Source: Phymorhynchus buccinoides (Eukaryota; Mollusca; Gastropoda; Neogastropoda; Raphitomidae). From it: DNA of 64,000 nt. Below, one piece after another: positions 21,707 to 31,744 of this stretch. Both the position numbers and the translations under genes were made by a program. The stretch's first letter is position 1. The number at the start of each line of letters is the position of its first letter. The notes under the pieces were generated by a model. That model was not told the DNA's origin and ran no database searches. It saw only the letters and a program-made list of their open reading frames with translations. The stretch is from NCBI GenBank assembly GCA_017654935.2, contig CM065695.1, positions 24,861,387-24,925,386 on the forward strand, in the 5' to 3' direction.

Positions 21707-21854
21707 GGTACTAGAACCACTGAAGCCGAGGCACGTTTTTGTCATTTTTCCTGTATTGCCTTTTTATTGTTTTATTTTTATGTAAATGGCTTTATATTGA
21801 GAAAATACATTGAAATTAAATGTATATCAAAAATGACAAAGATGTTCTGGTACC
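21707..21854. mobile_element. MITE with TTAA target duplication, copy A
   Basis: TTAA at 21703-21706 and 21855-21858 flank a 148-bp element with terminal inverted repeats GGTACTAGAAC / GTTCTGGTACC and inner inverted sequence 'tttgtcattttt'. TTAA duplication and GG-initial ends suggest a piggyBac-type non-autonomous element. It lies in the 5' flank of receptor 2. Confidence 0.75.
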
Positions 21855-22127
21855 TTAATGGTTTGACGTGGTACCATTGACTTTCTTGTGTACAAAAGTA
21901 TCCACCGTTTTCAAATGCACACACAACAAATATTTTGATTTTTTAGCCAAATCACACTACATAGTTCCACACTTGTAGTGTAAATGGATAACAATAATGA
22001 TAGGCCTGTATATATTTTTTGCTGTGAAACAACATTAAAATTGAACATGGCAGTGTTAAATGAATGCGCAACGACTTTGCTCTGGAATTGATATTACATG
22101 TACTAAGAAAAAAAGTTGAAAATTTTG

Positions 22128-22157
22128 TTGCTTTTGTGGTGTTTTTAATTTCAACAG
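22128..22157 (+). promoter_or_regulatory. Putative 3' splice site of receptor 2 exon
   Basis: A pyrimidine-rich tract (ttgtggtgtttttaatttca) precedes an AG at 22156-22157. The frame is open across it, and use of the site enters the receptor frame in phase 1. The first in-frame ATG (22064) lies upstream, directly after an in-frame TGA, and would add a short N-terminus that may be translated intron. Copy B site ends at 54399. Confidence 0.55.
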
Positions 22158-25100
22158 ATAATGATAAAATCACCACACAGCAGCAACACCCCCCAGATAT
22201 TCCATTCCCCAATAATACTTCGTATCTGTCCACTACCCAGAAGACTTTTTCGGGCTCACTACAAGAGAGGAACATCTGTCCAGGTCTCGACGAATTAATG
22301 AAGCTCAAAGGCAGCAGCAACATTACAATGATAAGGAAAAGTGGAATTGATTGTCATAAACAAATCCCAGACTTCATGACACAAAGTGGGGTGGTTTACG
22401 GTGAATGTCAGGATACTACTACATTTTGTAGACTACAGCTGAAAGAGCTGCCAAGTAAGCACATTCTTGCTTATCTCCAACGACTGGAGTATTGGTGTAG
22501 TGACAATGACTGGGCCACACATATCTTATGTGACTCGCGTGGTTATGGTCTGAACGTAAGTTGTGGTGGCCATTCTCTTGAGGAAATCTATAAAGGATGT
22601 TATAACAAAATATTTATTGACATTCGTGGTAATGCCAAGGTAAGAATTATGTTTAAAGTGATGAATGGCTTTGACTTTGTCTTAAGACCTGACTCCAACA
22701 CTTCTGGACTTTTAACAGCTCCATTTTTGGACTATGATTTCAGAGTGAAAATGACAGAAGAACTGAAAGGACCCCCTGGATCTGTTCTTATTGTCAGTTT
22801 TAAGCAATTTTATTCCATTCATAATATTTGTACTTCATGTAGATATTACACTCATTTTATGTATGGGGAAACAACGTCTGTTAAGGAGAGAAAAATAAAA
22901 GTTTGCAATCCAGGCACATCTCCAATAAAAATATTTTTTACATCACGTCTTCATGTTTATTTGGACACATCTTTTCACAAAAAGAAGACACTTTGTGATC
23001 GTGGTCTTACAATTTATTTTTCCTTTTTAACGAAATTTGAATACCCCAAACAGCTTTCAAGCAGCTGTTTAAACTGTTCAGTACAGCACTATCATAAGTT
23101 TCAACATCACGTTCACTGTAATCTGAAGCCTGAATGTGAAGGAGGCCAAGATGAATCCGAGCACTGTCCTTTCAGCAGTTTGCATTGCCAAGGTTTGGTG
23201 GCTTCACACAACAAATGCTTCAAACCAGTTTTTAGGGGTAATCGAGGACTTTCTCAATCACATGGAAAATACCTGTGCATGAAAATGGCTGGGAGGCTGG
23301 TTTCGATTAAAACAAGAGAAGAGCAGGACCATACTTTGCCAATTTTAAAAAACATTCACAGTTTCTACTTACTATCCGGAGGTATCTACGGTTGGCCTCA
23401 TGGTCCCTTTATGTACAGCAAGTTTGTTAGATGGTCTGACAACACTCTGATCTACAATTTGGGTCATTTCAAAGGTTTCGGACAATTCTATCCAACAAGA
23501 AATGTCCGAGAAGCTTGCATTTTAGCAATGAAGATTAGCTTTTCATTCATTGACCTTTGCGAATTGTTTGAATTGATATTGTGTGAAATAAAATCACAAT
23601 CATATGTAGTGGTTCATGCAGTGAAATGTTCCTGTCCATCTACCTCATTTGGAATATCTTTGACACAACAACTGTTGTCTATTTGTAGGACGGGACATTT
23701 GATACATACATTTTTGTCACGCAAATCTGATTGTCACTTTCAAAACGGAAACCAGAATCTAAAAAACGTCAGTAAAGAGGATACAGAAATATTTAGCCTT
23801 TGTTCTAAATGTTCTTCAAACACAGATATTGACTTTAAATGCACCAACGACGATACAAAATTACATTATTCTCTTGTCTGTGATTTCAGAGAGAATTGTC
23901 TTGATAACAGCGATGAGTCTTTCTGTGAAAAACCTGTTTGCAACGGATTTATATGCTCGAATGGGCAATGTGTCTTGCAAAGTCAACGTTGCAACGAATT
24001 TGCAGATTGCGTTGATCGTTCTGACGAGAGTGGATGCTCAGTTTACAAATACAGATTTGATATAAACAAAGTCTTCAAACAGTCATTATTCATCAATCTA
24101 GACGGCACAGGCTTCTTCACCCAACAACTATTGACTGAAATAGACTCGTGCCCTGACACTCATTACCGATGCATTACTGAACAGTTGCACTGTCTTCCTG
24201 TCTACACCCGGTGCAACGGTTTATTTGACTGCATTTATGGCGAGGATGAGAGCCTGTGTGGCACATGGGACTGCTGTGGGTACTACAGGTGTTACAGTTC
24301 CAAAGTCTGTGTGCACACAAAACATCTCTGTGATGGCTGGAACCAGTGTCCACAGGGAGATGATGAGATGATGTGTGACAAAAACTGTCCTGTAGGTTGT
24401 CAGTGTGATGGCCATTCTTTTCAGTGTAGGAAATCTTTTCCTGCTCACCTCTTCAATCAACTTCGATACCTAAATGCTAAAGGATCACAAATGTATGTAG
24501 CTGATGTTGGTCAAAATACAAACCTTATTTATCTTGATCTGTCATTTTGTTCACTGGTGAATATTTCAGGATTAACACTTCCAAACTTGCAGATCCTTAA
24601 TTTAGAAAGTAACAAGATCGTAGCCATTTCTTATCTTTTCTTTAAAAGCCTACCTAATTTGAATATTTTGAAGGCAGCAAATAATATGGTTAAAAAAGTC
24701 ACAATTCGATCTTCAAAAATTGTTCATCACTCTTTAAAACAGATTCATATTTCTAAGGGCTGCAAAGAATTGTTTGAAAAAGTCTTACCAGTCTACTTTC
24801 CTGGAATGACGTACTTAAATGTATCCTTTTCTAGCATTTCAAACACACCGCCTCAGTTTCTGAAACCATTTCCAAAATTAACCACATTGGATTTAAGAGG
24901 TAATCCATTCGAAACTTTTTCTTTAAACGTCTTTTTGGGAATGAAGCATTTGAAAACGATTTATTCATCAAACTACAGATTCTGTTGTGATAATGTGCTT
25001 CCGAAACAGACAGGGAACATGAAATGTTCCTCACCAAGTGCAATAATTTCTATGTGTACCAACTTAATACCAACCAATTCTCATTTAACTTTCTTTTGGT

Positions 25101-25999
25101 TGATGACAGTGTTTATTGTATGTGGAAGTATTTTATCTTTTGTAATCCCTTTAGACAGAAAGAATATGTTTGGGAATGTTTTTGTCACTTTCTACACTCA
25201 TTTAGAAATTAGTAGTATTTGTATGGAATTGCATATCATAATCATCATGGCAGCTAATAACATGTTTGCTGGTAGATATATCCAATTCGAAAAGTCATGG
25301 ATTGACAGCTTTACGTGTAAACTGGCTGGCTTTTTGTTTATTCTCTCAATTGAAGTGTCACTTTTAATCACGTCTTTTCTCACACTGGATACAGCAATGA
25401 ACATTCGTTTTTTAAGGAATGTACACCGAGTTGATCATCGTCGGACATATTTGATTTTAATATCATTGTGGGCTATAGGTGCAATGTTGTCATCAATGCC
25501 TTTCCTACCAGGATTGTCCCACTGGGGAGCGAATGCCCAATCTGGTTTGTGTCGCCTGGTTGCATTGGATCATCACAACACGGGAACAGATTTCAAATGG
25601 TTCACCGTTTGTGAGATGTTGAATGTCATACTGTGCCTGGGCATCATAGCTGGCCAAATCGTCATACAGAGATACGTATCAAGACATCTGATCGCAGCAG
25701 AGCTTAGGGAAAGGCTCCTTCATGATCGCGCTAGTTTTCTTCTCAAAGGAGCAACAATGAGCACAATGTGTTGTATGTCGTCATTTCTCATCACAGTTAT
25801 TGGTTTGTTTGAACACGAATTGTCCAGCAGAATGCGTGGGCCAATAGTTGTGTTTGTTTTACCGCTCGGCTCTGCAATGAATCCAGCGTTCTTTCTTTGG
25901 TCTGTTGCGTCGCTTCGACGAAATCGCTTGCAGGAAGAAAGACTGTTGAAACTGATGAAACTACGAATCGCGTCACAGAAAACGAACAGGAGGATATGA
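22158..25999 (+). CDS. Receptor 2: lectin-like / LDLa / LRR / 7TM protein (GRL101-like), copy A
   Basis: Single open exon to TGA 25997-25999 (1311 residues if begun at ATG 22064; that numbering is used). In order: a Cys-containing N-terminal region (~95-340, possibly CUB-like); a partial LDLa (352-368); a C-type-lectin-like domain (385-~525, ending W-S-D-N ... C-I-L-A ... I-L-C-E); four LDLa modules (593-621, 631-658, 703-732, 743-771); an LRR N-cap at 775; LRRs to ~990; a C-cap; and seven helices (1008-~1290). The modules from LDLa to TM7 match receptor 1 in order and spacing, so the two are tandem paralogues; receptor 2 has a longer N-terminus. The TM3/ECL2 cysteines remain, but the DRY position reads D1109-T-A, TM6 lacks CWxP (C-C-M-S-S-F), and TM7 has N1273-P-A-F-F without tyrosine. 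G-protein coupling is therefore doubtful; a co-receptor or decoy role is possible. No leader exon identified. Confidence 0.85.
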
Positions 26000-26329
26000 A
26001 ACCACAAGAAACAAGGCAACGTTTTTCGTTTTAAATTCGATTATGCACAATTGCAATTACATTAAGAATTCAAAGAACAAACACGAGGATATGAGGTTAA
26101 AAGAAAGATGGTGTCGTTTTTCGTTTTTAATTGAATTATATCATATGATGAAAAATATGAGGAGCTACACATAAAATGATCATGTCGGGAAGAAATATGT
26201 TTCTATAAGCCGAAACCACCAAGGATTAACAATTATTGGACAATTAGTCGTTTTAGTCAAATGTTTAATGATTGCATCATTACTCTAGCCCTCTTAACCT
26301 ACCATTGGTTTAAAACTTCATTTGAATCA
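26000..26329. other. Receptor 2 3' flank
   Basis: AT-rich, with two similar ~70-bp segments ('aacacgaggatatgag' echoes 'aacaggaggatatgaa' at the stop codon). No canonical AATAAA within 100 bp of the stop; 'cattaag' at ~26062 is the nearest resemblance. Copy B (58242-58569) is similar with a few changes. Confidence 0.4.
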
Positions 26330-26603
26330 TAAAATTACTTTGATTCCCTAAACTTCAGAAGTTTCCGTGCTTGTTCAGTGGAATGACGTGTTGGTGTACT
26401 TCCAAGTAATGGGTCATTGTTTAGAGGGGGGGGTGGGGGGGGAGGAACATTAGCGAAACGCTTAACAATATGTGTCCAGTATGTGGTGTAGTAGAACAAG
26501 AACATCGCTTTATTATTTTGTATATACCCTCTGTATTTAGATGCATAAAATAATTTTTTAAAGGGAATATGTTGTTAATATACCAACCTATTGGAAAATC
26601 AAC
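26330..26603 (+). pseudogene. LINE ORF2 C-terminal zinc-knuckle remnant, copy A
   Basis: Best read in copy B. A frame running C-P-V-C-G-V-V-E-Q-E-H-R-F-I, preceded by L-N-F-R and V-E-x-R-V-G-V-L-P type pieces, resembles the CPxC...E..HxxxxC region found after the reverse transcriptase in many LINEs. In copy A a G-rich insertion (gggggggtggggggggagg, 26427-26445) interrupts it. A degraded fragment with no polymerase core. Confidence 0.45.
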
Positions 26604-27497
26604 AGCCTCTTGGTATGGGGAGTTTTTGAGACACGACATCAATCAAGAGCCTCTTGGGTAGGGGAGTTTTTGAGACACAACATCAATCAAGAGCCTCTTG
26701 GTTAGGGGAGTTTTTGAGACACAACATCAATCAAGAGCCTCTTGGTTAGGGGAGTTTTTGAGACACGACATCAATCAAGAGCCTCTGTGGGGAGTTTTTG
26801 AGACACGACATCAATCAAGAGCCTCTTGGTTAGGGGAGTTTTTGAGACACGACATCAATCAAGAGCCTCTTGGTTAGGGGAGTTTTTGAGACACGACATC
26901 AATCAAGAGCCTCTTGATTAGGGGAGTTTTTGAGACACGACATAAATCAAGAGCCTCTTGGTTAGGGGAGTTTTTGAGACACGACATCAATCAAGAGCCT
27001 CTTGGTTAGGGGAGTTTTTGAGACACGACATCAATCAAGAGCCTCTTGGTTAGGGGAGTTTTTGAGACACGACATCAATCAAGAGCCTCTTGGTTAGGGG
27101 AGTTTTTGAGACACAACATCAATCAAGAGCCTCTTGGTTAGGGGAGTTTTTGAGACACGACATCAATCAAGAGCCTCTTGGTTAGGGGAGTTTTTGAGAC
27201 ACATCAATCAAGAGCCTCTTGGTAGGGGAGTTTTTGAGACACAACATCAATCAAGAGCCTCTTGGTTAGGGGAGTTTTTGAGACACGACATCAATCAAGA
27301 GCCTCTTGGTTAGGGGAGTTTTTGAGACACGACATCAATCAAGAGCCTCTTGGTTAGGGGAGTTTTTGAGACACAACATCAATCAAGAGCCTCTTGGTTA
27401 GGGGAGTTTTTGAGACACGACATCAATCAATAGCCTCTTGGTTACATCAATCAAGAGCCTCTTGGTTATGGGAGTTTTTGAGACACGACATCAATCA
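26604..27497. repeat. 44-bp minisatellite, copy A (~20 units)
   Basis: Head-to-tail units 'agcctcttggttaggggagt' + 'ttttgagacacgacatcaat' + 'caag' (44 bp), very homogeneous, with a few truncated units near 26786, 27200 and 27430. High unit similarity implies recent expansion or homogenisation. Not CRISPR-like: the repeats directly abut and there are no spacers. Confidence 0.95.
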
Positions 27498-28045
27498 GTG
27501 TAGGGCAATTCCAACGTAACTGACGCGCCATTGAGACAGATTTTAACCATTAAAAACTTTCAACGTGAACAAGAGAAATATTTTAAGAACTACAAACTTA
27601 TTGATTTGTGTACAGAACACGGCCCTTTACATGTTCACACAAGTAGTATAGTTTGTGACACTGATCACATCATCCTCACCCAATCCTCACAAACGTCCTT
27701 AAAGAAAAGGTCAGTGGGAAGTATCGATTCATTATTGACCTTATAAAAAGATTAGGAGGTGAGGGTTCAAGTCGGGTCAAGAAGAAGATGACGGGCGTAA
27801 GAAGGGGTCAGTAAAGAAAGGGTCAGTTTAAAGATCGATAAACCTTTAATGGCCATAAGGAGATAGGTTCCAAGATGAAGACCGTAAGAAAGGGTCAGTA
27901 AGGAATAAACGTGGTCAAATAAGAAAGGGTCAGCTAAAGATTCGATACCGTACGTAATTCAACCTTCCTATTTTGCGAAATAAAAGAGAATAACGCCATT
28001 CTGTATGCCATACTTGAACGACAGACCCTGTTTATAAACCGACAC
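27498..28045. other. Unassigned sequence
   Basis: A ~60-codon frame (from ~27531, no ATG at its start) reads N-F-Q-R-E-Q-E-K-Y-F-K-N-Y-K-L-I-D-L-C, protein-like but unrecognised. Then 'agaaagggtcagt' repeats several times (27700-27930). Copy B is 59711-60229. Copy A contains numerous single-base indels relative to copy B from about 27700 on. Confidence 0.4.
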
Positions 28046-28047
28046 TA

Positions 28048-28262
28048 GGGAAGCGGGGGTAAAAGCGCATGGGCGGGTAAGAAGCCAACCCCAATTAATC
28101 GCATGAAATAAAGAAAATTTCAGTTCAAATTTGCCCATGAGACAATGCTAGACATTAACCGCTCGTCTCATGGGCTAAAATGAGAACTGAAATTTGCTTC
28201 ATTTCATGAGATAATTGGGGTGGGTTCTTACCCGCCCCTGCGCTTTTTACCCCGTCTTCCCC
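28048..28262. mobile_element. Palindromic MITE with TA duplication, copy A
   Basis: Counterpart of 60232-60445 with about a dozen scattered indels and substitutions that break the arm complementarity. TA flanks are retained at both ends. Confidence 0.75.
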
Positions 28263-29032
28263 TATTGTGTTATGACCAAATAATGAGGGATAAGCGTTTT
28301 TCGACTGGTAATAAGACGGGTTTTGACATTTCCGATGCTAAGACTATACGCGAAAGAAAAAGATTAGGCATTGTTTATCCTGTGTGTGTGTGTGTGTATG
28401 ATATGATAAATAAATTGGTTTGAATGATCGACAGTAACAGGTATATAATGTTTTTGGGGGGTATTTTATTTGTGATTAACAGCATAATGGAAGAATAATA
28501 TTGACTGCTGTTTTGTGTGTGTGCGTGATCGTTTTTGATTGTTTCTTTTATTTTTTAGTGTGTGTATATATTGGTAGTGAAACGTAGCGACGTACACGTA
28601 TATTGGTATTCATCGCTGGCTGACTTTGCACGGAAACAGCCCTTCCCAGCGGTTATAAGTGAATGACGATAATGTGTGGTTTATACGGAAAAATAAGCCT
28701 ATGGCCTTAGTGTGTGTATGTGTGTTTCTGTTTGTGTGGGTATACGTGGGACATTTTTATCAGTCCTTTAGAAATATTGTAAAGAGGTTTTTTAAAATAG
28801 AGGGATTTATGAGGGTTGAGAAATTTTCATATTAAAAAAAAAGAGATTTTGACCTACCAGGCTTAGGATGTCGAATTATTTCTAGTATTTTAGAAATAAT
28901 AAAGACTAATTGCTGCTTTAGACGATATTATGGGTTTTTTTTTAACTTGCTGTTATTGTTGTTTCTAGAAGGAAGAAAGTTAAATCAGTATGGGTTCTGT
29001 TGTTACTTATCGCTACTCCCATGTGGGACTTA

Positions 29033-29036
<4 letters not shown>
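28263..29036. other. Unassigned sequence with short (GT)n
   Basis: No gene or named repeat. (GT)n runs near 28381 and 28690. Dense indels relative to copy B (60448-61220). Confidence 0.4.
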
Positions 29037-29068
<32 letters not shown>

Positions 29069-29154
29069 CTCTCTTCTCTCCTCTCTCTCTCTCTCTGTTT
29101 CTCTCTCGCTTCTCAATTCTCTCTCTCTCTGCCCGCTCTCTCTCTCTCTGTCTC
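29037..29154. repeat. (CT)n microsatellite, interrupted, copy A
   Basis: Interrupted by many irregular bases, whereas the copy B tract at 61221-61354 is a pure 134-bp CT run. Confidence 0.9.
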
Positions 29155-29165
29155 AGTGTTTCCTT

Positions 29166-30195
29166 TTTAACCTAAGGAGGCCTGATCTTACCATGATGCT
29201 CTATTCTTTTCATGTTTTGACCTTCAACGTTAAAGTCGGGTTTATTTCAGTTTCATAACATAACCCTAAGTTGATCCTTCCCTATTCTGTGTCTACGACT
29301 CGATCTTAAAGTCTGTTCTTTTTCAGTTTCATGACAACAACCCTAGGCTACCCTAACCCTACCCTCTTCGTGCTTACGACCTCTCTATCTCAAAAGTCAC
29401 AAGGCTGGTTCTTTCAGTTTCATGAAAAAACTGCCTTTCAGGCTGATCCTAAACCATGATCCCTCCTTCGTGTTTACGGCTCTCAACGTCACAAAGTCGG
29501 TTTCCTTTCAGTTTTTATAGCTATAACTCTAGGCTGATTCCGTAATCCTAATCCTCTCGTGTTAACGACTCGGTCTCAAGTCTGGTTCTTTTCAGTTTAT
29601 GACACAACCCTAGGCTGACCCTAACCCTAACCCTCTTCGTGTTAATACTCTCTGATTCGTTCAGTTTCATAACAACAGCCTTAAAGCTGAGGTTAGCATC
29701 TTTATGATTGCGACTCTCGATCTCAAAGTCTGGTTCTTTTCCAGTTTCACGACAACCATAAGCTTAGCTTCTCCTACACCCTATCCTCTTCGTGTTTACG
29801 ACCTCGATCTCGAAGTTTGGTTTCTTGTCACGTTCAATTACAATAACCTATAGGCTGGTTCCTCCTATCATTATTCCCCTCCATGTTTATTAATTCTAGA
29901 ATCTCAAAGGCAATTTCTTTGCAGTTTAATAACAACAACCCTAAGCTGATCCTAATAACTCCCTATCATCTCGTGTTTACGACTTGTCGACCTTAAAGTG
30001 TCTGGTTTTTTCAGCTTCATGACAATAACTCTAGTCTGTCCTAACCCTATCCTCGTTCATTTTAAATACTTTCGATCTCAAAATCTGCTTTCTTTGTCAG
30101 TTTCACGACAATAACTCCTAGGCCTGAATCCTGCGCCTTATCCTATTAGTTTTCATGCTCTCCATCACAAAGTCTGGTTTTTTTTTCAGTTTCAC
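29166..30195. repeat. 85-bp satellite, copy A (ends at gap)
   Basis: About 12 units of the array better seen at 61365-64000, with frequent one-base indels. It runs straight into the N gap, so the array is the probable cause of the assembly break. Confidence 0.9.
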
Positions 30196-30695
30196 NNNNN
30201 NNNNNNNNNNNNNNNNNNNNNNNNNNNNNNNNNNNNNNNNNNNNNNNNNNNNNNNNNNNNNNNNNNNNNNNNNNNNNNNNNNNNNNNNNNNNNNNNNNNN
30301 NNNNNNNNNNNNNNNNNNNNNNNNNNNNNNNNNNNNNNNNNNNNNNNNNNNNNNNNNNNNNNNNNNNNNNNNNNNNNNNNNNNNNNNNNNNNNNNNNNNN
30401 NNNNNNNNNNNNNNNNNNNNNNNNNNNNNNNNNNNNNNNNNNNNNNNNNNNNNNNNNNNNNNNNNNNNNNNNNNNNNNNNNNNNNNNNNNNNNNNNNNNN
30501 NNNNNNNNNNNNNNNNNNNNNNNNNNNNNNNNNNNNNNNNNNNNNNNNNNNNNNNNNNNNNNNNNNNNNNNNNNNNNNNNNNNNNNNNNNNNNNNNNNNN
30601 NNNNNNNNNNNNNNNNNNNNNNNNNNNNNNNNNNNNNNNNNNNNNNNNNNNNNNNNNNNNNNNNNNNNNNNNNNNNNNNNNNNNNNNNNNNNNNN
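30196..30695. other. Assembly gap, 500 N
   Basis: Exactly 500 N, a conventional placeholder for a gap of unknown size. Open frames across it are meaningless. Confidence 0.99.
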
Positions 30696-31140
30696 GGTTC
30701 CAGATGTAGTTTGTGTTTACACAGAAAGCCAAAATATGAAGTCATATTTATCAACTAGTTTTGAAAATATCACTCGAAAACCAGCATGCATACCATTTTG
30801 CACTTATTTTGTATTTAGTTTTTAACCGACCCTTTAACGGTTTTTTAAATTTTGAAAAAGTATCGATGTCAGCTTGGAATATGGAATTGGCACAACAACA
30901 ATATGACCAAATTTGGTGTAATTAACAAACTCATCAATTATCTTAGTAACAAAAGTATGATGTTGACGCCCCAGTTTAGCTAGTAGTCGGGCATTTATGT
31001 ACATTAACCGTTCATATTGTTACGCCGACAATAGAAAGAAAGACAGACAAGTGGACAAAGACAAATACAAAACATTGCGAACGGAGTTTTTAAAAAAAAG
31101 GACGATTAATCTCGTGCTCTTATAGTGATCAAATTTAAAA
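30696..31140. other. Unassigned AT-rich sequence right of the gap
   Basis: No gene or known repeat. Its copy A equivalent, if any, lies to the left of the window. Confidence 0.4.
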
Positions 31141-31744
31141 GAAGCGTGTCACAGAGCGGCAGACATGTCCTTTGCCCGTTACGCCCTCCCCTCCCCCACC
31201 CACCCCTACCTCCTCTCCCCTACAACTTAACCCCCGTCCTCTTTGCGTTCTTTGGGTGATACACATCTCCGCACATAATTTGAAGTCATTCCTTCAAGCG
31301 GTTCTTGAGATACAGCCCTTTCTCATATAACAGCCTCAAGGTCAGATATCAAGGTCAAGGTCAAGTGGCTTCAAATGTCTCCCACTGCATCCTTTTGATC
31401 ATGCTGTTCAAGAATATATGTGGTTGCGTGAGTATAAACGCAATGGAGTCCAAACTATAGCCACAGCTAAAAAAAAAGACAAGTTAAAAAATGAAGGTCA
31501 AGGTCATCAAGATAATCAACACTTTGTACCACACATGACCTTGAGGCAGTCTACTAACCTGCCAAATTTGAAGCCTGTAACTGAAAAAATGTGAAAAAAA
31601 TGGCCCATAACACAAAGCGAGTTTCTGTTTATCTCCATTGTATAATGCACCGTAGTTGCTATGTGATTAGTCCGTCACCAAGACGGACTATTGCGATGGG
31701 CTGGTTTGTATTTTTGTTTGTTTGTTTCGTTTTTTGTGGGTTTT
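31141..31744. repeat. CAAGGTCA-type repeats and stray 57-bp unit
   Basis: 'gcggcagacatgtcc' at ~31155 is the complement of the sequence near 32644-32660. A 'atcaaggtcaaggtcaagtg' cluster lies near 31350 and another near 31497. Part of a 57-bp minisatellite unit is at 31619-31665, followed at 31668-31690 by a perfect 8-bp hairpin TAGTCCGT...ACGGACTA. Confidence 0.6.

Larger units (their letters stand above)
1..30195. repeat. Copy A of a ~30-kb duplicated block
   Basis: The whole stretch realigns, in the same order and orientation, with 32454-62360. The offset is 32453 at the left end and drifts to 32471, 32375 and 32242 as microsatellites and indels differ. Single-base differences are sparse through most of the block. 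The left edge lies at or before the window start, so the true boundary is not visible. The right edge is an assembly gap. The relation could be allelic (haplotypes placed in series) or a recent tandem duplication; I favour allelic. Confidence 0.95.

Noticed and set aside
22064..22157. ATG 22064 as the true start of receptor 2
   Set aside because: Possible but less likely. The following segment gives no clean signal peptide, it contains a strong pyrimidine tract ending in CAG, and receptor 1 has a comparable site in the same phase.
26604..27497. CRISPR array
   Set aside because: Units are contiguous 44-bp repeats without unique spacers, and the DNA is eukaryotic. The same applies to the 57-bp and 85-bp arrays.
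30118..30754. ~200-codon frames across the gap
   Set aside because: Composed of N; no sequence information.
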